64,000 nucleotides of DNA from Pseudomonadales bacterium (GTDB lineage Bacteria > Pseudomonadota > Gammaproteobacteria > Pseudomonadales > Pseudohongiellaceae): the NCBI GenBank assembly GCA_024234395.1, contig JACKOH010000001.1, forward strand, positions 1,693,001 to 1,757,000, written 5' to 3'. Below, one piece after another: positions 52,392-61,418 of this stretch (the first letter of the stretch is position 1; the number at the start of each line of letters is the position of its first letter). A model generated the notes under the pieces. That model was not told where the DNA came from and did no database searches. It saw only the letters and a list, made by a program, of their open reading frames with translations. The translations under genes were made by a program, and so were the position numbers.

Positions 52392-53284
52392 CAGAATCCC
52401 CTCCCACGTTTGGAAATATACGAGGAAAGTGCTTCATCCAGTGGCTTGCTGGTATTGACCAGGCAGTAATCGACGCCACTGCTCTGGCATTGCTTGCGGC
52501 AGTAGTTGAGGAACTCCTGGAGGTTTTTCAGGTAGGCCTCGCGGATCGCCGCCGGCGAAGTGATAAAGGTCTCATTGCTTTCCATGTCGACAAATTCGGA
52601 GGCTTCGTTGAATGGAAAGTTCAGTTCTGCATCGTCCATGATCTGGAACGTAATCACGTCGTTACCCATGCTGCGTAAATTCTGCAGGGCACTGATGACC
52701 CGCGATTCATCATCCAGCAGGTCGGTAATCAGAATCACCAGGCTTTTCTTGTTCAGATGGGAAGCCAGATCGGACAGCGGTTTTACCACGTCGGTCCGGT
52801 TACCGGACTGCAGCGTGGAAAGGGAGCGCAGGATGCGGATCAGATGCGGCTGCCGGCACTTGGCAGGAATGAATTCGCGCACCCGGTCATCGAAGGTGAT
52901 CAGTCCTACCGCATCGCGCTGGCGCATGATGAAATACGCCAGAGCCGATGCCAGGGTCCTGGCATATTCCAGCTTACTGATGCCCCCCGAGGTGTAGTCC
53001 ATGGAAGCGCTGGTATCCAGGGCGATAAAGCAGCGCACATTGGTTTCATCCTCGTACTGCTTGATGTAGAACTTTTCACTGCGGGCGTACAGTTTCCAGT
53101 CCACGTGGCGCATGTCGTCGCCGGGGTAATAGTTGCGATAGTCATTGAACTCCACACTGAAGCCCCGCTTGGGACTCTTGTGAAGACCGGACAGAAAGCC
53201 CTCCACTACCACACGGGCCCGCAATTCCAGATTGTCCAGACTGGCCAGCACAGTGGGGTCCAGAAAATTCAACGACTCTGCCAT
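52391..53284 (-). CDS. DUF58 protein with VWA-like metal site (297 aa)
   Basis: Cytosolic DUF58 protein, regularly paired with MoxR ATPases. The DUF58 core is EFNDYRNYYPGDDMRHVDWK (residues 45-64), followed by a VWA-like domain with D90-x-S92-x-S94 (ALDTSASM) and GLITFDDRV. Proposed role: adaptor or substrate receiver for the MoxR ATPase. It is preceded by the MoxR gene across a 123-base gap containing a 62-bp hairpin, and overlaps the BatA-type gene by one base. Confidence 0.93.
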   Translation of the reverse strand: MAESLNFLDPTVLASLDNLELRARVVVEGFLSGLHKSPKRGFSVEFNDYRNYYPGDDMRHVDWKLYARSEKFYIKQYEDETNVRCFIALDTSASMDYTSGGISKLEYARTLASALAYFIMRQRDAVGLITFDDRVREFIPAKCRQPHLIRILRSLSTLQSGNRTDVVKPLSDLASHLNKKSLVILITDLLDDESRVISALQNLRSMGNDVITFQIMDDAELNFPFNEASEFVDMESNETFITSPAAIREAYLKNLQEFLNYCRKQCQSSGVDYCLVNTSKPLDEALSSYISKRGRGF

Positions 53285-53346
53285 AGTATCTGTCTATCCT
53301 GATGGGCCAGGTGTCTGTTGCCTGGCACTCTCTTTGTAGCTTTGCA

Positions 53347-53408
53347 GGGACAGACCCGGAGGGTAGGTCCCGACCGACCACCAGGGACTGACCCTCCGGG
53401 TCTGTCCC
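53347..53408. repeat. 62-bp inverted repeat between moxR and DUF58 genes
   Basis: Arms of 25 bases, GGGACAGACCCGGAGGGT at the left and ACCCTCCGGGTCTGTCCC at the right (18 bases perfect, the rest with two or three mismatches), enclose about 12 bases. The right arm touches the stop codon of the MoxR gene (53408-53410). The GGGACAGACCC word resembles REP-type elements mobilised by RAYT transposases in proteobacteria. As RNA it would be a very stable intercistronic hairpin. Confidence 0.7.
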
Positions 53409-54439
53409 TAGATCTTCCCAGCCGGCTCCGGCACCGCTTCGAGCAGCTTCCTCACCACGTCGTCGGTGGTCACACGCTCTGCTTCGGCATGGAAGTTGAG
53501 CAGAATCCGGTGGCGCAGCACCGAGGGAGCCAGTGCTCGAATATCCCCATAAGACACGTTGTAGCGTCCCAGCAGCAATGCTCTCACCTTGCCGGCCAGA
53601 ACCAGGTTCTGGGAGGCGCGGATGCCGGCACCCCAGCTGACCCAGTCCCTGACGAAGTCAGGAGACTTGTCCGACTGAGGCCGGCTCGCGTGCACCAGGC
53701 GAACGGCATATTGAACCACTGCTTCCGCGGCGGGAACCTGGCGGGCGATGCGCTGAAATTCCAAGATGTCCTCACCGCTGAGCGGGTGCGCAAGCGTCGT
53801 ATCACGCACCTGGGTGGTGTTGGCCACCACCTGCACCTCTTCCGCCTCCGACAGGTATCCCAATTCGATCTTAAACATGAACCGGTCCAGTTGCGCTTCC
53901 GGCAGCGGGTAGGTTCCTTCCAGTTCAATCGGGTTCTGCGTGGCCAGCACAAAGAAGGGCTTCGACATGGGCCAGGTACGGCCACCGGCGGTCACCTGAC
54001 GCTCTTCCATGGCTTCCAGCAGTGCCGACTGGGTCTTGGGTGGAGTCCGGTTGATCTCGTCAGCCAGCAGAATATTGGTAAAGATGGGACCCTGCACGAA
54101 ACGCAGTTCCCGCCTGCCGTCTTCTTCGGTGACGATTTCGGAACCGACCACGTCTGACGGCATCAGGTCCGGGGTGAACTGAATGCGGCTGAAATTAACC
54201 TGCAGAATGTCCGCCACGGTCTTGATAAGCAGAGTTTTAGCCAGCCCGGGAACACCGGTGACAAGACAGTGACCACCGGCAAACAGCGCAATCAACAACT
54301 CGTCGATAATGTCCTGTTGACCGACAATGATCTTCCTTATCTCGTTGACTATCTGTTCCCGCCCGTCCTGCATCTTGCGAACCAGCGCCAGGTCGTCCTG
54401 ATTTTCAATCCCGTCTGCGTTTTCTTGTAATTCTGCCAT
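53408..54439 (-). CDS. MoxR-family AAA+ ATPase (343 aa)
   Basis: Walker A GVPGLAKT (residues 63-70), Walker B NILLADEIN (about 123-130), sensor FVLATQNPIELEGTYPLPEAQLDRF and the C-terminal lid with VSWGAGIRASQ and ALAPSVLRHRI define a MoxR protein. MoxR ATPases act with DUF58 and VWA proteins as chaperones in assembly of membrane or periplasmic complexes. The ATG at 54439 has AGGAA six bases upstream; a TTG at 54460 would overlap the preceding stop but is less likely. It is the motor of this operon. Confidence 0.95.
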   Translation of the reverse strand: MAELQENADGIENQDDLALVRKMQDGREQIVNEIRKIIVGQQDIIDELLIALFAGGHCLVTGVPGLAKTLLIKTVADILQVNFSRIQFTPDLMPSDVVGSEIVTEEDGRRELRFVQGPIFTNILLADEINRTPPKTQSALLEAMEERQVTAGGRTWPMSKPFFVLATQNPIELEGTYPLPEAQLDRFMFKIELGYLSEAEEVQVVANTTQVRDTTLAHPLSGEDILEFQRIARQVPAAEAVVQYAVRLVHASRPQSDKSPDFVRDWVSWGAGIRASQNLVLAGKVRALLLGRYNVSYGDIRALAPSVLRHRILLNFHAEAERVTTDDVVRKLLEAVPEPAGKI

Positions 54440-54456
54440 GGCTAGTTCCTGTCGTT

Positions 54457-55317
54457 TCAATGGCTAAAAGCGTAAATCAGAAAGTTGATGCCTATCTTGT
54501 AGGCCTCATTGGTGTATTTGGTGGGATACGGCTCGTAGAAAGTATGCTCCCAGCCATCACCCAGGTCGGTATTGTAGTTGGCGACCATCATGACTCTGCC
54601 GTCATCGTCCAGAATCGCGTAGACGGCGGGCGGGTAGTTGGGATCGTCGAGATTGAAGTAACCACCCCGGTCCCAGGTCACCATGCGCCCGGGCACCTGG
54701 GCGACTTCGTCGATATCAAAGAAAATATGGAAGATCTCATGACTGGTATCCAGTTGCACCAGTTCCCGTTCGGGGAAAATCTTGCCGATTTCCATGCGCA
54801 TGTCTTCCAGGTGCGCATCACCCCAGAAATCATCGACCATGACAAAGCCGCCGCGAAACATAAACTCCCGTAAGGCTTCGATTTCTTCCTCGGTAAAATT
54901 CGGTCCGCTGAAGGTCGACCCGATCGGCACCCGTTTCCAGTTCATGTACAGAAACATGTGCTCGTAAAGTTGCGGATCGGTCAGCTCCAGCCAGTTGTGG
55001 TTGCGGGGATTGGTGTCGATATTAGTGTAGCGCTGGACACCGCGCAGGAAATTTTCATCAGAATCCGGATAATCGGTATCCCACCAGCCACCGCGGCGCC
55101 CGAACCCATAACCGCCCCGGCCACCACCGTAATTGGTATAACGACCCCTCACCCAGGTGAATTCAGTAATATCCGTTCCATAAATGGAAAGATCCTCGCC
55201 ACCGCGAAAGTTCAGTGGCTCCACCTGCGCCGTGGCCAGACCGACCCAGCAGGCCGATACCAGACCTGCCAGCAGCACCGGTAATCTGAAGCCTGATTTC
55301 CTGTCGGACGCTTTCAC
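54457..55317 (-). CDS. Exported DUF4159 protein (286 aa)
   Basis: Signal peptide (LPVLLAGLVSACWVGLATAQ) then a Gly/Arg/Tyr/Trp-rich region (YTNYGGGRGGYGFGRRGGWW) and the DUF4159 domain: LTDPQLYEHMFLYMNW, EIEALREFMFRGGFVMVDDFWGD, LDTSHEIFHIFFDI, GRVMMVANYNTDLGDGWEH. DUF4159 proteins regularly occur beside MoxR/Bat genes; their fold is related to glutamine amidotransferase-like domains, but function is unknown. It is separated by 18 bases from the MoxR gene. Confidence 0.92.
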   Translation of the reverse strand: MKASDRKSGFRLPVLLAGLVSACWVGLATAQVEPLNFRGGEDLSIYGTDITEFTWVRGRYTNYGGGRGGYGFGRRGGWWDTDYPDSDENFLRGVQRYTNIDTNPRNHNWLELTDPQLYEHMFLYMNWKRVPIGSTFSGPNFTEEEIEALREFMFRGGFVMVDDFWGDAHLEDMRMEIGKIFPERELVQLDTSHEIFHIFFDIDEVAQVPGRMVTWDRGGYFNLDDPNYPPAVYAILDDDGRVMMVANYNTDLGDGWEHTFYEPYPTKYTNEAYKIGINFLIYAFSH

Positions 55318-55335
55318 GTTGTTTCTGTGTTCCCG

Positions 55336-58038
55336 TCAGTTGGTTGCATCGACCGCCTGCAACAGAATCTGTTGGGCCCGCCGGTAACTGGGTGCAATTT
55401 CCAGGGCATTGAGAATATTGCGCCTGGCCTGATCCTGCTGCCCGTTGTTGAGATAGGCTTCCGCCAGGTTGGTCTGCGCCTCCACCGGGTCGGTGATATC
55501 GAGCTTGGCCAGCACTTCGTACTCGGTGACAGCCAGCGAGGTATCGTCGATCAGATCCGCATAGCGGGCCTTGAGCTGGTGGACATCCATCCGGTAGGGA
55601 TCGATCTGCAATGCCCGGTTGAGGTAGTAGTCGGTCTGTTCGACGTCGCCATTCTCGATCGCCGCTTCCGCCAGGATCATTGCCGATGAGTAATCATGCT
55701 GTTGGTTCTGGAGCAGAATCCGCAGCTGTTCCAGCTGTGCTTCACGGTTCCCTTCCCGCTCGTAAATCTGCGACAGCACCAGCGGTGGACTCGGGTAACC
55801 GGTGTAGCTGGGCAGAATGTCATGGGCATGCTGCAGGTGCAGTTTTGCCTCGTCAAATTTTTCTTCCTTGAACAGCACAATACCCAGTTGCAGGTGCGCC
55901 TGGAAATCTCTTGGCTGCTCCTCTATCCGCGCCCGCATGTGCTGTTCCAGCGACATGTTGTTATACAGTTCGGCCAGAATCGCACTGGAATTCTCGCGAA
56001 TGCCATGACCATGGCCCTCACCTTCGTCGGGCTGGTCCTCATCGTCGACATAGACGTTGATTTCCTCCACACGCCCGACGATCCAGTCGACGAACCCGTC
56101 ATTGAAGTCGTCCAGGTCCTGTGCGAAGACATCCCGGAACATGGCGTCCTCTTCCTTGATCTCGGCGTACTGTTTGACCAGCTCCACCAGCTTGTCGAAG
56201 CCATATTCGTCGGTGATGTAATCCACCACCAGGTAGGATTGGAAATACGCGAAGCCCAGGTCGGCACTGCTCTGGGCACCGGTGAATCCGGCGTTCAGAT
56301 TGGCCACCGGCAACAGCTTGTTGTCCTCCACTGCACGGACCAGGTCCAGCCCCTGACGACGTCCCCAATACGGCCTGCCCTGACTTTCCTCCCACACCGA
56401 GATGCCCTCCGACAACCAGCGCGGCATACGGTTCTTGGTCATCTGCAGGGTGATCACGTGCATGAATTCATGCCAGGCGATTTCCTGCCAGTTGGCGGAC
56501 AGGGTATCCGGTGAAATCAGCGTGATAACCTTGCCGAAACAGATCCCCACCAGCGGTCCGATATCCGGCAATCCCACGGAACGGACCGCAAAATCCTCGC
56601 TGTTCTCAAAGACCTCGATCAAGACCGGGCCTTCCGGTACGAACCCGTATTTGACAGTCAGAGTGTCCCAGGCCTCTTCCAGCAGAGGGCGCATGTAAGG
56701 CCACAGGATGTCGGCATCGTTCTCGCTCAGGTGCACTTTGAAATGTTCGGTTTCGCGGGTCTCATAGGTGGCCAGCGTGTCGAACACTTTCAGCATGTTG
56801 GAGGCCATGACATTGAACGGATCGTTCTCAAAACCGATTTCCAGATTCGCCTTGCCCTCGTCCTCCTCGCCCAGACGCACCAGATTGGTACCCAGCAGGG
56901 TATAGGCGGGCCAGAACGTGGGATCGGAATCGATTGCCGCGCGGGCGAACTCCACCGCTTCCCTGAAACGGTAGGCATTGCCGAATGCATCGGCGATATT
57001 ACTGAGAAATTCCGGATTGCCGGGACTGAAACTTTCAACCCGCTCCAGCAGCTCCTGATATTCGTCTTCCCGTTCCATCAGCTTGGCATCGGCCGCCAGC
57101 GTACTCAGCACCGGCAGCGACTCGGGGTTGATTTCCAGCGCCTGTTCCAGCGCCGAGCGGGCTTCATCCTTGCGGTTACTGCGCATCATGCCGGTGGCAT
57201 AGGTCTGCAGTGCCATCACGGAATTGGGATTCAGAGCCATTGCCCGTTGCAGGGAGCGCTGATCGCCGACTGCCCTGGCGACACCCACCAGCGCCGGAAT
57301 ATAGCGATTGTTGATTTCCAGGGCATCGCGATAAGACTGCTCGGCATCGGCCGCATTATACTTTTCCAGGAACAGATCGCCCCACAGTACCTGCGCTTCC
57401 AGGTTATTGGGATTGGCTCTTATCGCCTCGTTGAAGAGGCTGTTGGCTTCGTGAAAACGATCCAGTTTCCAGCTGGCCAGGGCCACCATGGCGACATCTT
57501 CGGAAGCAAATACCAGTCCGTCGTTGTAGCGCTGAATCGCCCCCTCGAGATAACCGGCCGCCCTCGCCTTCTGTCCCACGAACTGCAGCAGCGTACCGTA
57601 CTGTACCAGAGCCCGGACCGGTGCCCCCTGAGGATCAGAATCCACCAGCGCCGCCAGAATTGCCACCGCCTCGGCAGAACGACCGACCTCGCGTTTCATT
57701 TCCGCCAGCTGGGTGCTGACCAGGGGGAAATCGGCATAGTCGCCGCCATCGATCAGTTCCTCGCAGATGGCTATGGCTTCCTCGTATCGTCCCAGCATGG
57801 CATAGGAACGACTGGCACCCACTATCGCTTCATTGCGATCCAGGCCGTCAGCGGTTTTAAATACATCGATGGCGGCTACAAAGGAGCCGGATTGATACAG
57901 CTGTTCCCCGCGAAACAGCGGAGATTCACCGGTATCGATCGGCGGATCCTGAGCCAGTGCCGCATTGCCAAGAGGCAGCAGCAACGCCAATGTTGTAGTT
58001 CGAGCCAGTGTGCCCAGTCTAGTTCTCAAGGTATTCAT
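55336..58038 (-). CDS. Exported TPR protein with gluzincin (peptidase MA-like) domain (900 aa)
   Basis: Signal peptide (TTTLALLLPLGNAALAQ), then TPR repeats through about residue 420, a metallopeptidase domain with H523-E524-x-x-H527 (AWHEFMHVITLQM) and a downstream Glu ligand in RWLSEGISVWEE (about E544), and more TPR-like repeats to the C-terminus. This TPR-peptidase-TPR order resembles M1/MA-clan proteins acting in periplasmic protein handling. Active-site residues are intact, so peptidase activity is plausible. Its start overlaps the preceding gene by 20 bases and it belongs to the MoxR operon. Confidence 0.88.
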   Translation of the reverse strand: MNTLRTRLGTLARTTTLALLLPLGNAALAQDPPIDTGESPLFRGEQLYQSGSFVAAIDVFKTADGLDRNEAIVGASRSYAMLGRYEEAIAICEELIDGGDYADFPLVSTQLAEMKREVGRSAEAVAILAALVDSDPQGAPVRALVQYGTLLQFVGQKARAAGYLEGAIQRYNDGLVFASEDVAMVALASWKLDRFHEANSLFNEAIRANPNNLEAQVLWGDLFLEKYNAADAEQSYRDALEINNRYIPALVGVARAVGDQRSLQRAMALNPNSVMALQTYATGMMRSNRKDEARSALEQALEINPESLPVLSTLAADAKLMEREDEYQELLERVESFSPGNPEFLSNIADAFGNAYRFREAVEFARAAIDSDPTFWPAYTLLGTNLVRLGEEDEGKANLEIGFENDPFNVMASNMLKVFDTLATYETRETEHFKVHLSENDADILWPYMRPLLEEAWDTLTVKYGFVPEGPVLIEVFENSEDFAVRSVGLPDIGPLVGICFGKVITLISPDTLSANWQEIAWHEFMHVITLQMTKNRMPRWLSEGISVWEESQGRPYWGRRQGLDLVRAVEDNKLLPVANLNAGFTGAQSSADLGFAYFQSYLVVDYITDEYGFDKLVELVKQYAEIKEEDAMFRDVFAQDLDDFNDGFVDWIVGRVEEINVYVDDEDQPDEGEGHGHGIRENSSAILAELYNNMSLEQHMRARIEEQPRDFQAHLQLGIVLFKEEKFDEAKLHLQHAHDILPSYTGYPSPPLVLSQIYEREGNREAQLEQLRILLQNQQHDYSSAMILAEAAIENGDVEQTDYYLNRALQIDPYRMDVHQLKARYADLIDDTSLAVTEYEVLAKLDITDPVEAQTNLAEAYLNNGQQDQARRNILNALEIAPSYRRAQQILLQAVDATN

Positions 58039-59116
58039 GGTACTGTCCTGTGGTTCTAGCCAAGTCAATCAACAGCTGTTCCATCTGTGCCCAGTAATCA
58101 TCCGCGAGAAAATCCGCCTTGCGTCCTCGCAGCAGAAAAACTTCCCGTTCCAGTTCCTGTACCTGCGCCTTCAGAGCCAGTGCCTCGGGCGACAGATTTG
58201 CGTCGTCTGCCGTGAGCACGTCAATGTAGGCAATTTCGGCCAGACGCCCGTCCGCCTCGGTGGCATTGGGATCCAGGGTGAACAGAGCATCACCATTGTC
58301 ATCCAGGCTGGCATGTTCAGACGCCAGCCGGCCCTGCTCCTCGTACCAGGCATCGACACTCTGCCGGGCATAGTTGAATGCTTCCAGCATGGAGACACGG
58401 TTGTTCTTGTCGAGATCGCCATTGCGTTGTGCCAGCGCCTCGATAAAGTAGCCGGAAAAAATAGGATCGAATTTTTCCGCCGGAGAACGCGTTGCCGAGA
58501 TTACCACCCGGCCCTCGCTGGAAAGCGAGGTGGAAAATCCGTAACTGGCACTGGTCGTGTTGACGATCACCAGGTCCTGCTGGTCGAAATTGTCCAGCAG
58601 TGCGGCAAACTCCTCTCCGGTAATATCAGGACCGACGATATTGAACTTTGATTCCTCGTCACTGCCGGTGCCGTGCCCGATCAGGAACAGGGTCAACTGA
58701 TCGCCATCCTTCACTTGCCCCGCCAACGCCTCAAGTTGCGTGACGATGGTCTGCCGGTCGCAGGCGCCATCGACGCGGGAATTGTCCGGATAGGAATCGC
58801 TGCCACGGTCCATCAGCAGGGTGATGCTGTCGGAGCTGTATCCGTAATCCCGAATCAGAATGTCGTGCAGGGAAAAAGACCATTGCCGGAACCGGCTGGT
58901 GGTTTCTTCGCCCACCGAAGGCCCGGTCAGGATAACCGCGTACTTTCTGATATCCGCCCGTTCCCGGAAATAATTGCCCGGATCCATCCGCCCATCGGCA
59001 GATCCCTGTGCCGCCAGTGCTGGCGTAAAGCACACAGCCACCGCCAGCATCAGCCATTGCAGGATCGCTGCCGAATGTTGAAACCCGTTGAGGGTGGATA
59101 ACTCTCTGTTGTTCAT
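58019..59116 (-). CDS. Exported caspase-fold protein with degenerate active site (365 aa)
   Basis: Signal-anchor-like N-terminus (AAILQWLMLAVAVCFTPALA) followed by a caspase/legumain (C13/C14-like) domain: YAVILTGPSV, HDILIRDYGYSSDSITLLMD, LTLFLIGHGTGSDE with the catalytic His position (H148) and LVIVNTTSASYGF. In active relatives the last segment ends in A-C-x-S; here T188 stands where the Cys should be, so it is probably a pseudo-enzyme. An EF-hand-like GDLDKNNR loop and a C-terminal coiled coil (about 310-365) follow. The start overlaps the preceding gene by one base (TGATG). Confidence 0.78.
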   Translation of the reverse strand: MNNRELSTLNGFQHSAAILQWLMLAVAVCFTPALAAQGSADGRMDPGNYFRERADIRKYAVILTGPSVGEETTSRFRQWSFSLHDILIRDYGYSSDSITLLMDRGSDSYPDNSRVDGACDRQTIVTQLEALAGQVKDGDQLTLFLIGHGTGSDEESKFNIVGPDITGEEFAALLDNFDQQDLVIVNTTSASYGFSTSLSSEGRVVISATRSPAEKFDPIFSGYFIEALAQRNGDLDKNNRVSMLEAFNYARQSVDAWYEEQGRLASEHASLDDNGDALFTLDPNATEADGRLAEIAYIDVLTADDANLSPEALALKAQVQELEREVFLLRGRKADFLADDYWAQMEQLLIDLARTTGQYHEYLEN

Positions 59117-61416
59117 CACGACAACCCTTTCATGCGCCTGGCGATCCAGTCGGTGCACAGGAGCACTATCAGCAATGCCAGCAGCCAGGGACGGTCCCAA
59201 AGATCTTCCTGAATTTCGCGCGAATAGGCATTGGGTACGTATTCGATCTCATCCAGCAGGTTGCCCGCTTCGGAAAAATTGTAATACTGTCCGCCGCTAG
59301 CGGCAGCCACCCGCTCCAGCAGGCCGGCATCCATGTTGGCGTTGGAGTATTCCCGCAACGACGGCGTCACCACAAAAGCGGAGTGCTTTTCGGAACTGTC
59401 CGGTGCCGCATCGGCGGCGGCACTGGTGACATCCACCAGCAATTCGTGTACGCCTTCGTTTTCAGCCACGAAACTTACCCGGTAAACACCGTCTTCCTCG
59501 ATATCCCATTCCATCGGAATATCACGTACCTGGCCTTCGGGATCGACCAGTTGCATCCACAGCGTGGCATCGTTATCCGGCTCGTAATCGTCACCCAGCA
59601 CGGTAGCGCTGATACTGACTTCGTCACCCACGTTATAGAATTCCCGATCAAAATCGATGGTAATCCGCTCGGGCGCAGAGACAGCCAGCCAGCGCAACAT
59701 CTGCCGCCACAGGGTTTCATGGGACTGATCCTCGGAATGCATCATCATCTGCCAGCGCCAGGTGCTGGCAGTGTTGATCGACATACTGCGTCCGCTGCCA
59801 TACCGCTGGGTGGCGATAACCGGCAGCGGCTGATTCTGGAATTGCAGAATGGGATGTTCCAGTAACACCGTGGCGCCCGGCTTGGCGCGGCCGGTGACAT
59901 GAATTCCCTGCAGCTCGGGCAACTCCTGCCAGAGTCGGCGATTTTCGGCATCGTCGCTGGACAGTCGCATCAACGGTGAGAACTCGCCGTTACGGGTGAG
60001 ACGCGGAAAATAAAGTTCTCCGGTGGGGTGATCTCCGCGCCGGATTCCGCCGCGCAGATGCGAGGGCAGAAAATTCTCTTCCACGATCGTAACCGGCAGA
60101 ATATCCGCTATCGGCGTGTTCTGGTAACCTTCATCCACCATGCCGCTGACCAGGAAGCCACCGCCCCGTTCCGCCACGAAGTCCTCGATCATCTGCAGCT
60201 GATCGGCATTGAAGAAGCTGGCTTCTATGTCACCGAGGATAATTGTCTCGTAACCGTACAAATCCTCCTTGGTTTCCGGAAAGCCGGAACTGAGCTCGGT
60301 GGCGGATTCGATACCCTGCCGATAGAATTTCTCTGGTCCCGTCTGCAGGTAGGTCGCCAGCCGCAGTGAACTGTCTCCCTGGACGGCCCGGCGGATGAAC
60401 TTGTATTCGTTACGGGGGTGGCCTTCGATATACAGAATGTCCAGCGGTGGCTTTTCGCTGTTATCTACCAGGAACTGATAGCGATTGTTCTCCGGGATAA
60501 TTTCCCCTTCCTGCAGGGCCACCTGCAGTTCATAGACGATTTCTTCGCGGCGTTCCGGAGTAAGCTGCAGGTCGTAGCGGCGGGTTACCCCTGCCTCACC
60601 GAGAGTGATGGTTTCACTGACCACCGGCGTATCGCCATCGAGAATCGAAACTTCAACCGGCACGCCCTGGTAGCCCTGATGATTGATGGCTACCTGCACG
60701 TCGAACACCGATCCTTCCAGGACCGTTCGTGCGCTGCTCACATCGACGATGCCGATATCCTGGGGAATATTCTCCTGCCCCACCCCGATGGTGAATACCG
60801 GCACCTGCCGGGATCCGAGCGACTCGGCCACTGCCACAGGATCAGAATTGGTATTGTCGGCACCATCGGTAACCAGCACGATACCGGCCAGTGGCAGGCC
60901 GTTCAGCTGGTCGTCCACGTATTGTAACGCCTGTTCCAGCGAGGAGGCATTGCCGCTGCCAAGCAGGTCCGATGCTGTCGCGATGCGGCGGGTTTCCTTG
61001 TCGAAACGGAAGGAGCGTACCTGGAAGGTTTCCCCGAGACGGTCAAGAAAACCGTTCTCAAACAGCAGGTTACTGACTGCACCGGCGCGGCTCTGACTGT
61101 CCTGGTCCTGTACCTGCATACTCTCTGAGTCGTCGATCAGAACGCCCAGGTAGGTTTCCTGCGGTGTCACCTGGGTAGTGCTGATGACCGGGCGCAGCAG
61201 GCAGACCAGCAGCAGAATGAGCACCAGGGAACGCAGCCCGATAAAAAAGCTTTTCCAGCCGTTGGAAATCTGGCGCGTGGTTTTCCGGTAACTGAACCAG
61301 ACGATACCGATCAGTGCCAGAACGATCAGTAGAAAGATGGGCAGGCTGATTCCGTACGCAAACGAGAATCGTCCTTCCTCTATTGCCTGCAACAGGTTTG
61401 GATCAATGAACTGCAT
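59116..61416 (-). CDS. Membrane protein with VWA and GATase1-like domains (766 aa)
   Basis: Two N-terminal membrane helices (about 22-42, 58-76), then a VWA domain with D95-x-S97-x-S99 (LIDDSESM), beta-sandwich stretches, a glutamine amidotransferase-like region (DILYIEGHPRNEYKFI and ...FVAERGGGFLVSGM) and a C-terminal membrane helix (PWLLALLIVLLCTDWIARRM). The architecture parallels the BatA-type protein at 50361-52391 and is seen in MoxR-linked operons (DUF1355/VWA group). It begins two bases after the DUF4175 stop and is coupled to the caspase-fold gene. Confidence 0.9.
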   Translation of the reverse strand: MQFIDPNLLQAIEEGRFSFAYGISLPIFLLIVLALIGIVWFSYRKTTRQISNGWKSFFIGLRSLVLILLLVCLLRPVISTTQVTPQETYLGVLIDDSESMQVQDQDSQSRAGAVSNLLFENGFLDRLGETFQVRSFRFDKETRRIATASDLLGSGNASSLEQALQYVDDQLNGLPLAGIVLVTDGADNTNSDPVAVAESLGSRQVPVFTIGVGQENIPQDIGIVDVSSARTVLEGSVFDVQVAINHQGYQGVPVEVSILDGDTPVVSETITLGEAGVTRRYDLQLTPERREEIVYELQVALQEGEIIPENNRYQFLVDNSEKPPLDILYIEGHPRNEYKFIRRAVQGDSSLRLATYLQTGPEKFYRQGIESATELSSGFPETKEDLYGYETIILGDIEASFFNADQLQMIEDFVAERGGGFLVSGMVDEGYQNTPIADILPVTIVEENFLPSHLRGGIRRGDHPTGELYFPRLTRNGEFSPLMRLSSDDAENRRLWQELPELQGIHVTGRAKPGATVLLEHPILQFQNQPLPVIATQRYGSGRSMSINTASTWRWQMMMHSEDQSHETLWRQMLRWLAVSAPERITIDFDREFYNVGDEVSISATVLGDDYEPDNDATLWMQLVDPEGQVRDIPMEWDIEEDGVYRVSFVAENEGVHELLVDVTSAAADAAPDSSEKHSAFVVTPSLREYSNANMDAGLLERVAAASGGQYYNFSEAGNLLDEIEYVPNAYSREIQEDLWDRPWLLALLIVLLCTDWIARRMKGLS

Positions 61417-61418
61417 TA

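Noticed and set aside
56731..58059. 442-codon plus-strand frame antisense to the TPR-gluzincin gene
   Set aside because: The minus-strand frame carries HExxH and TPR motifs; the antisense frame is a shadow.
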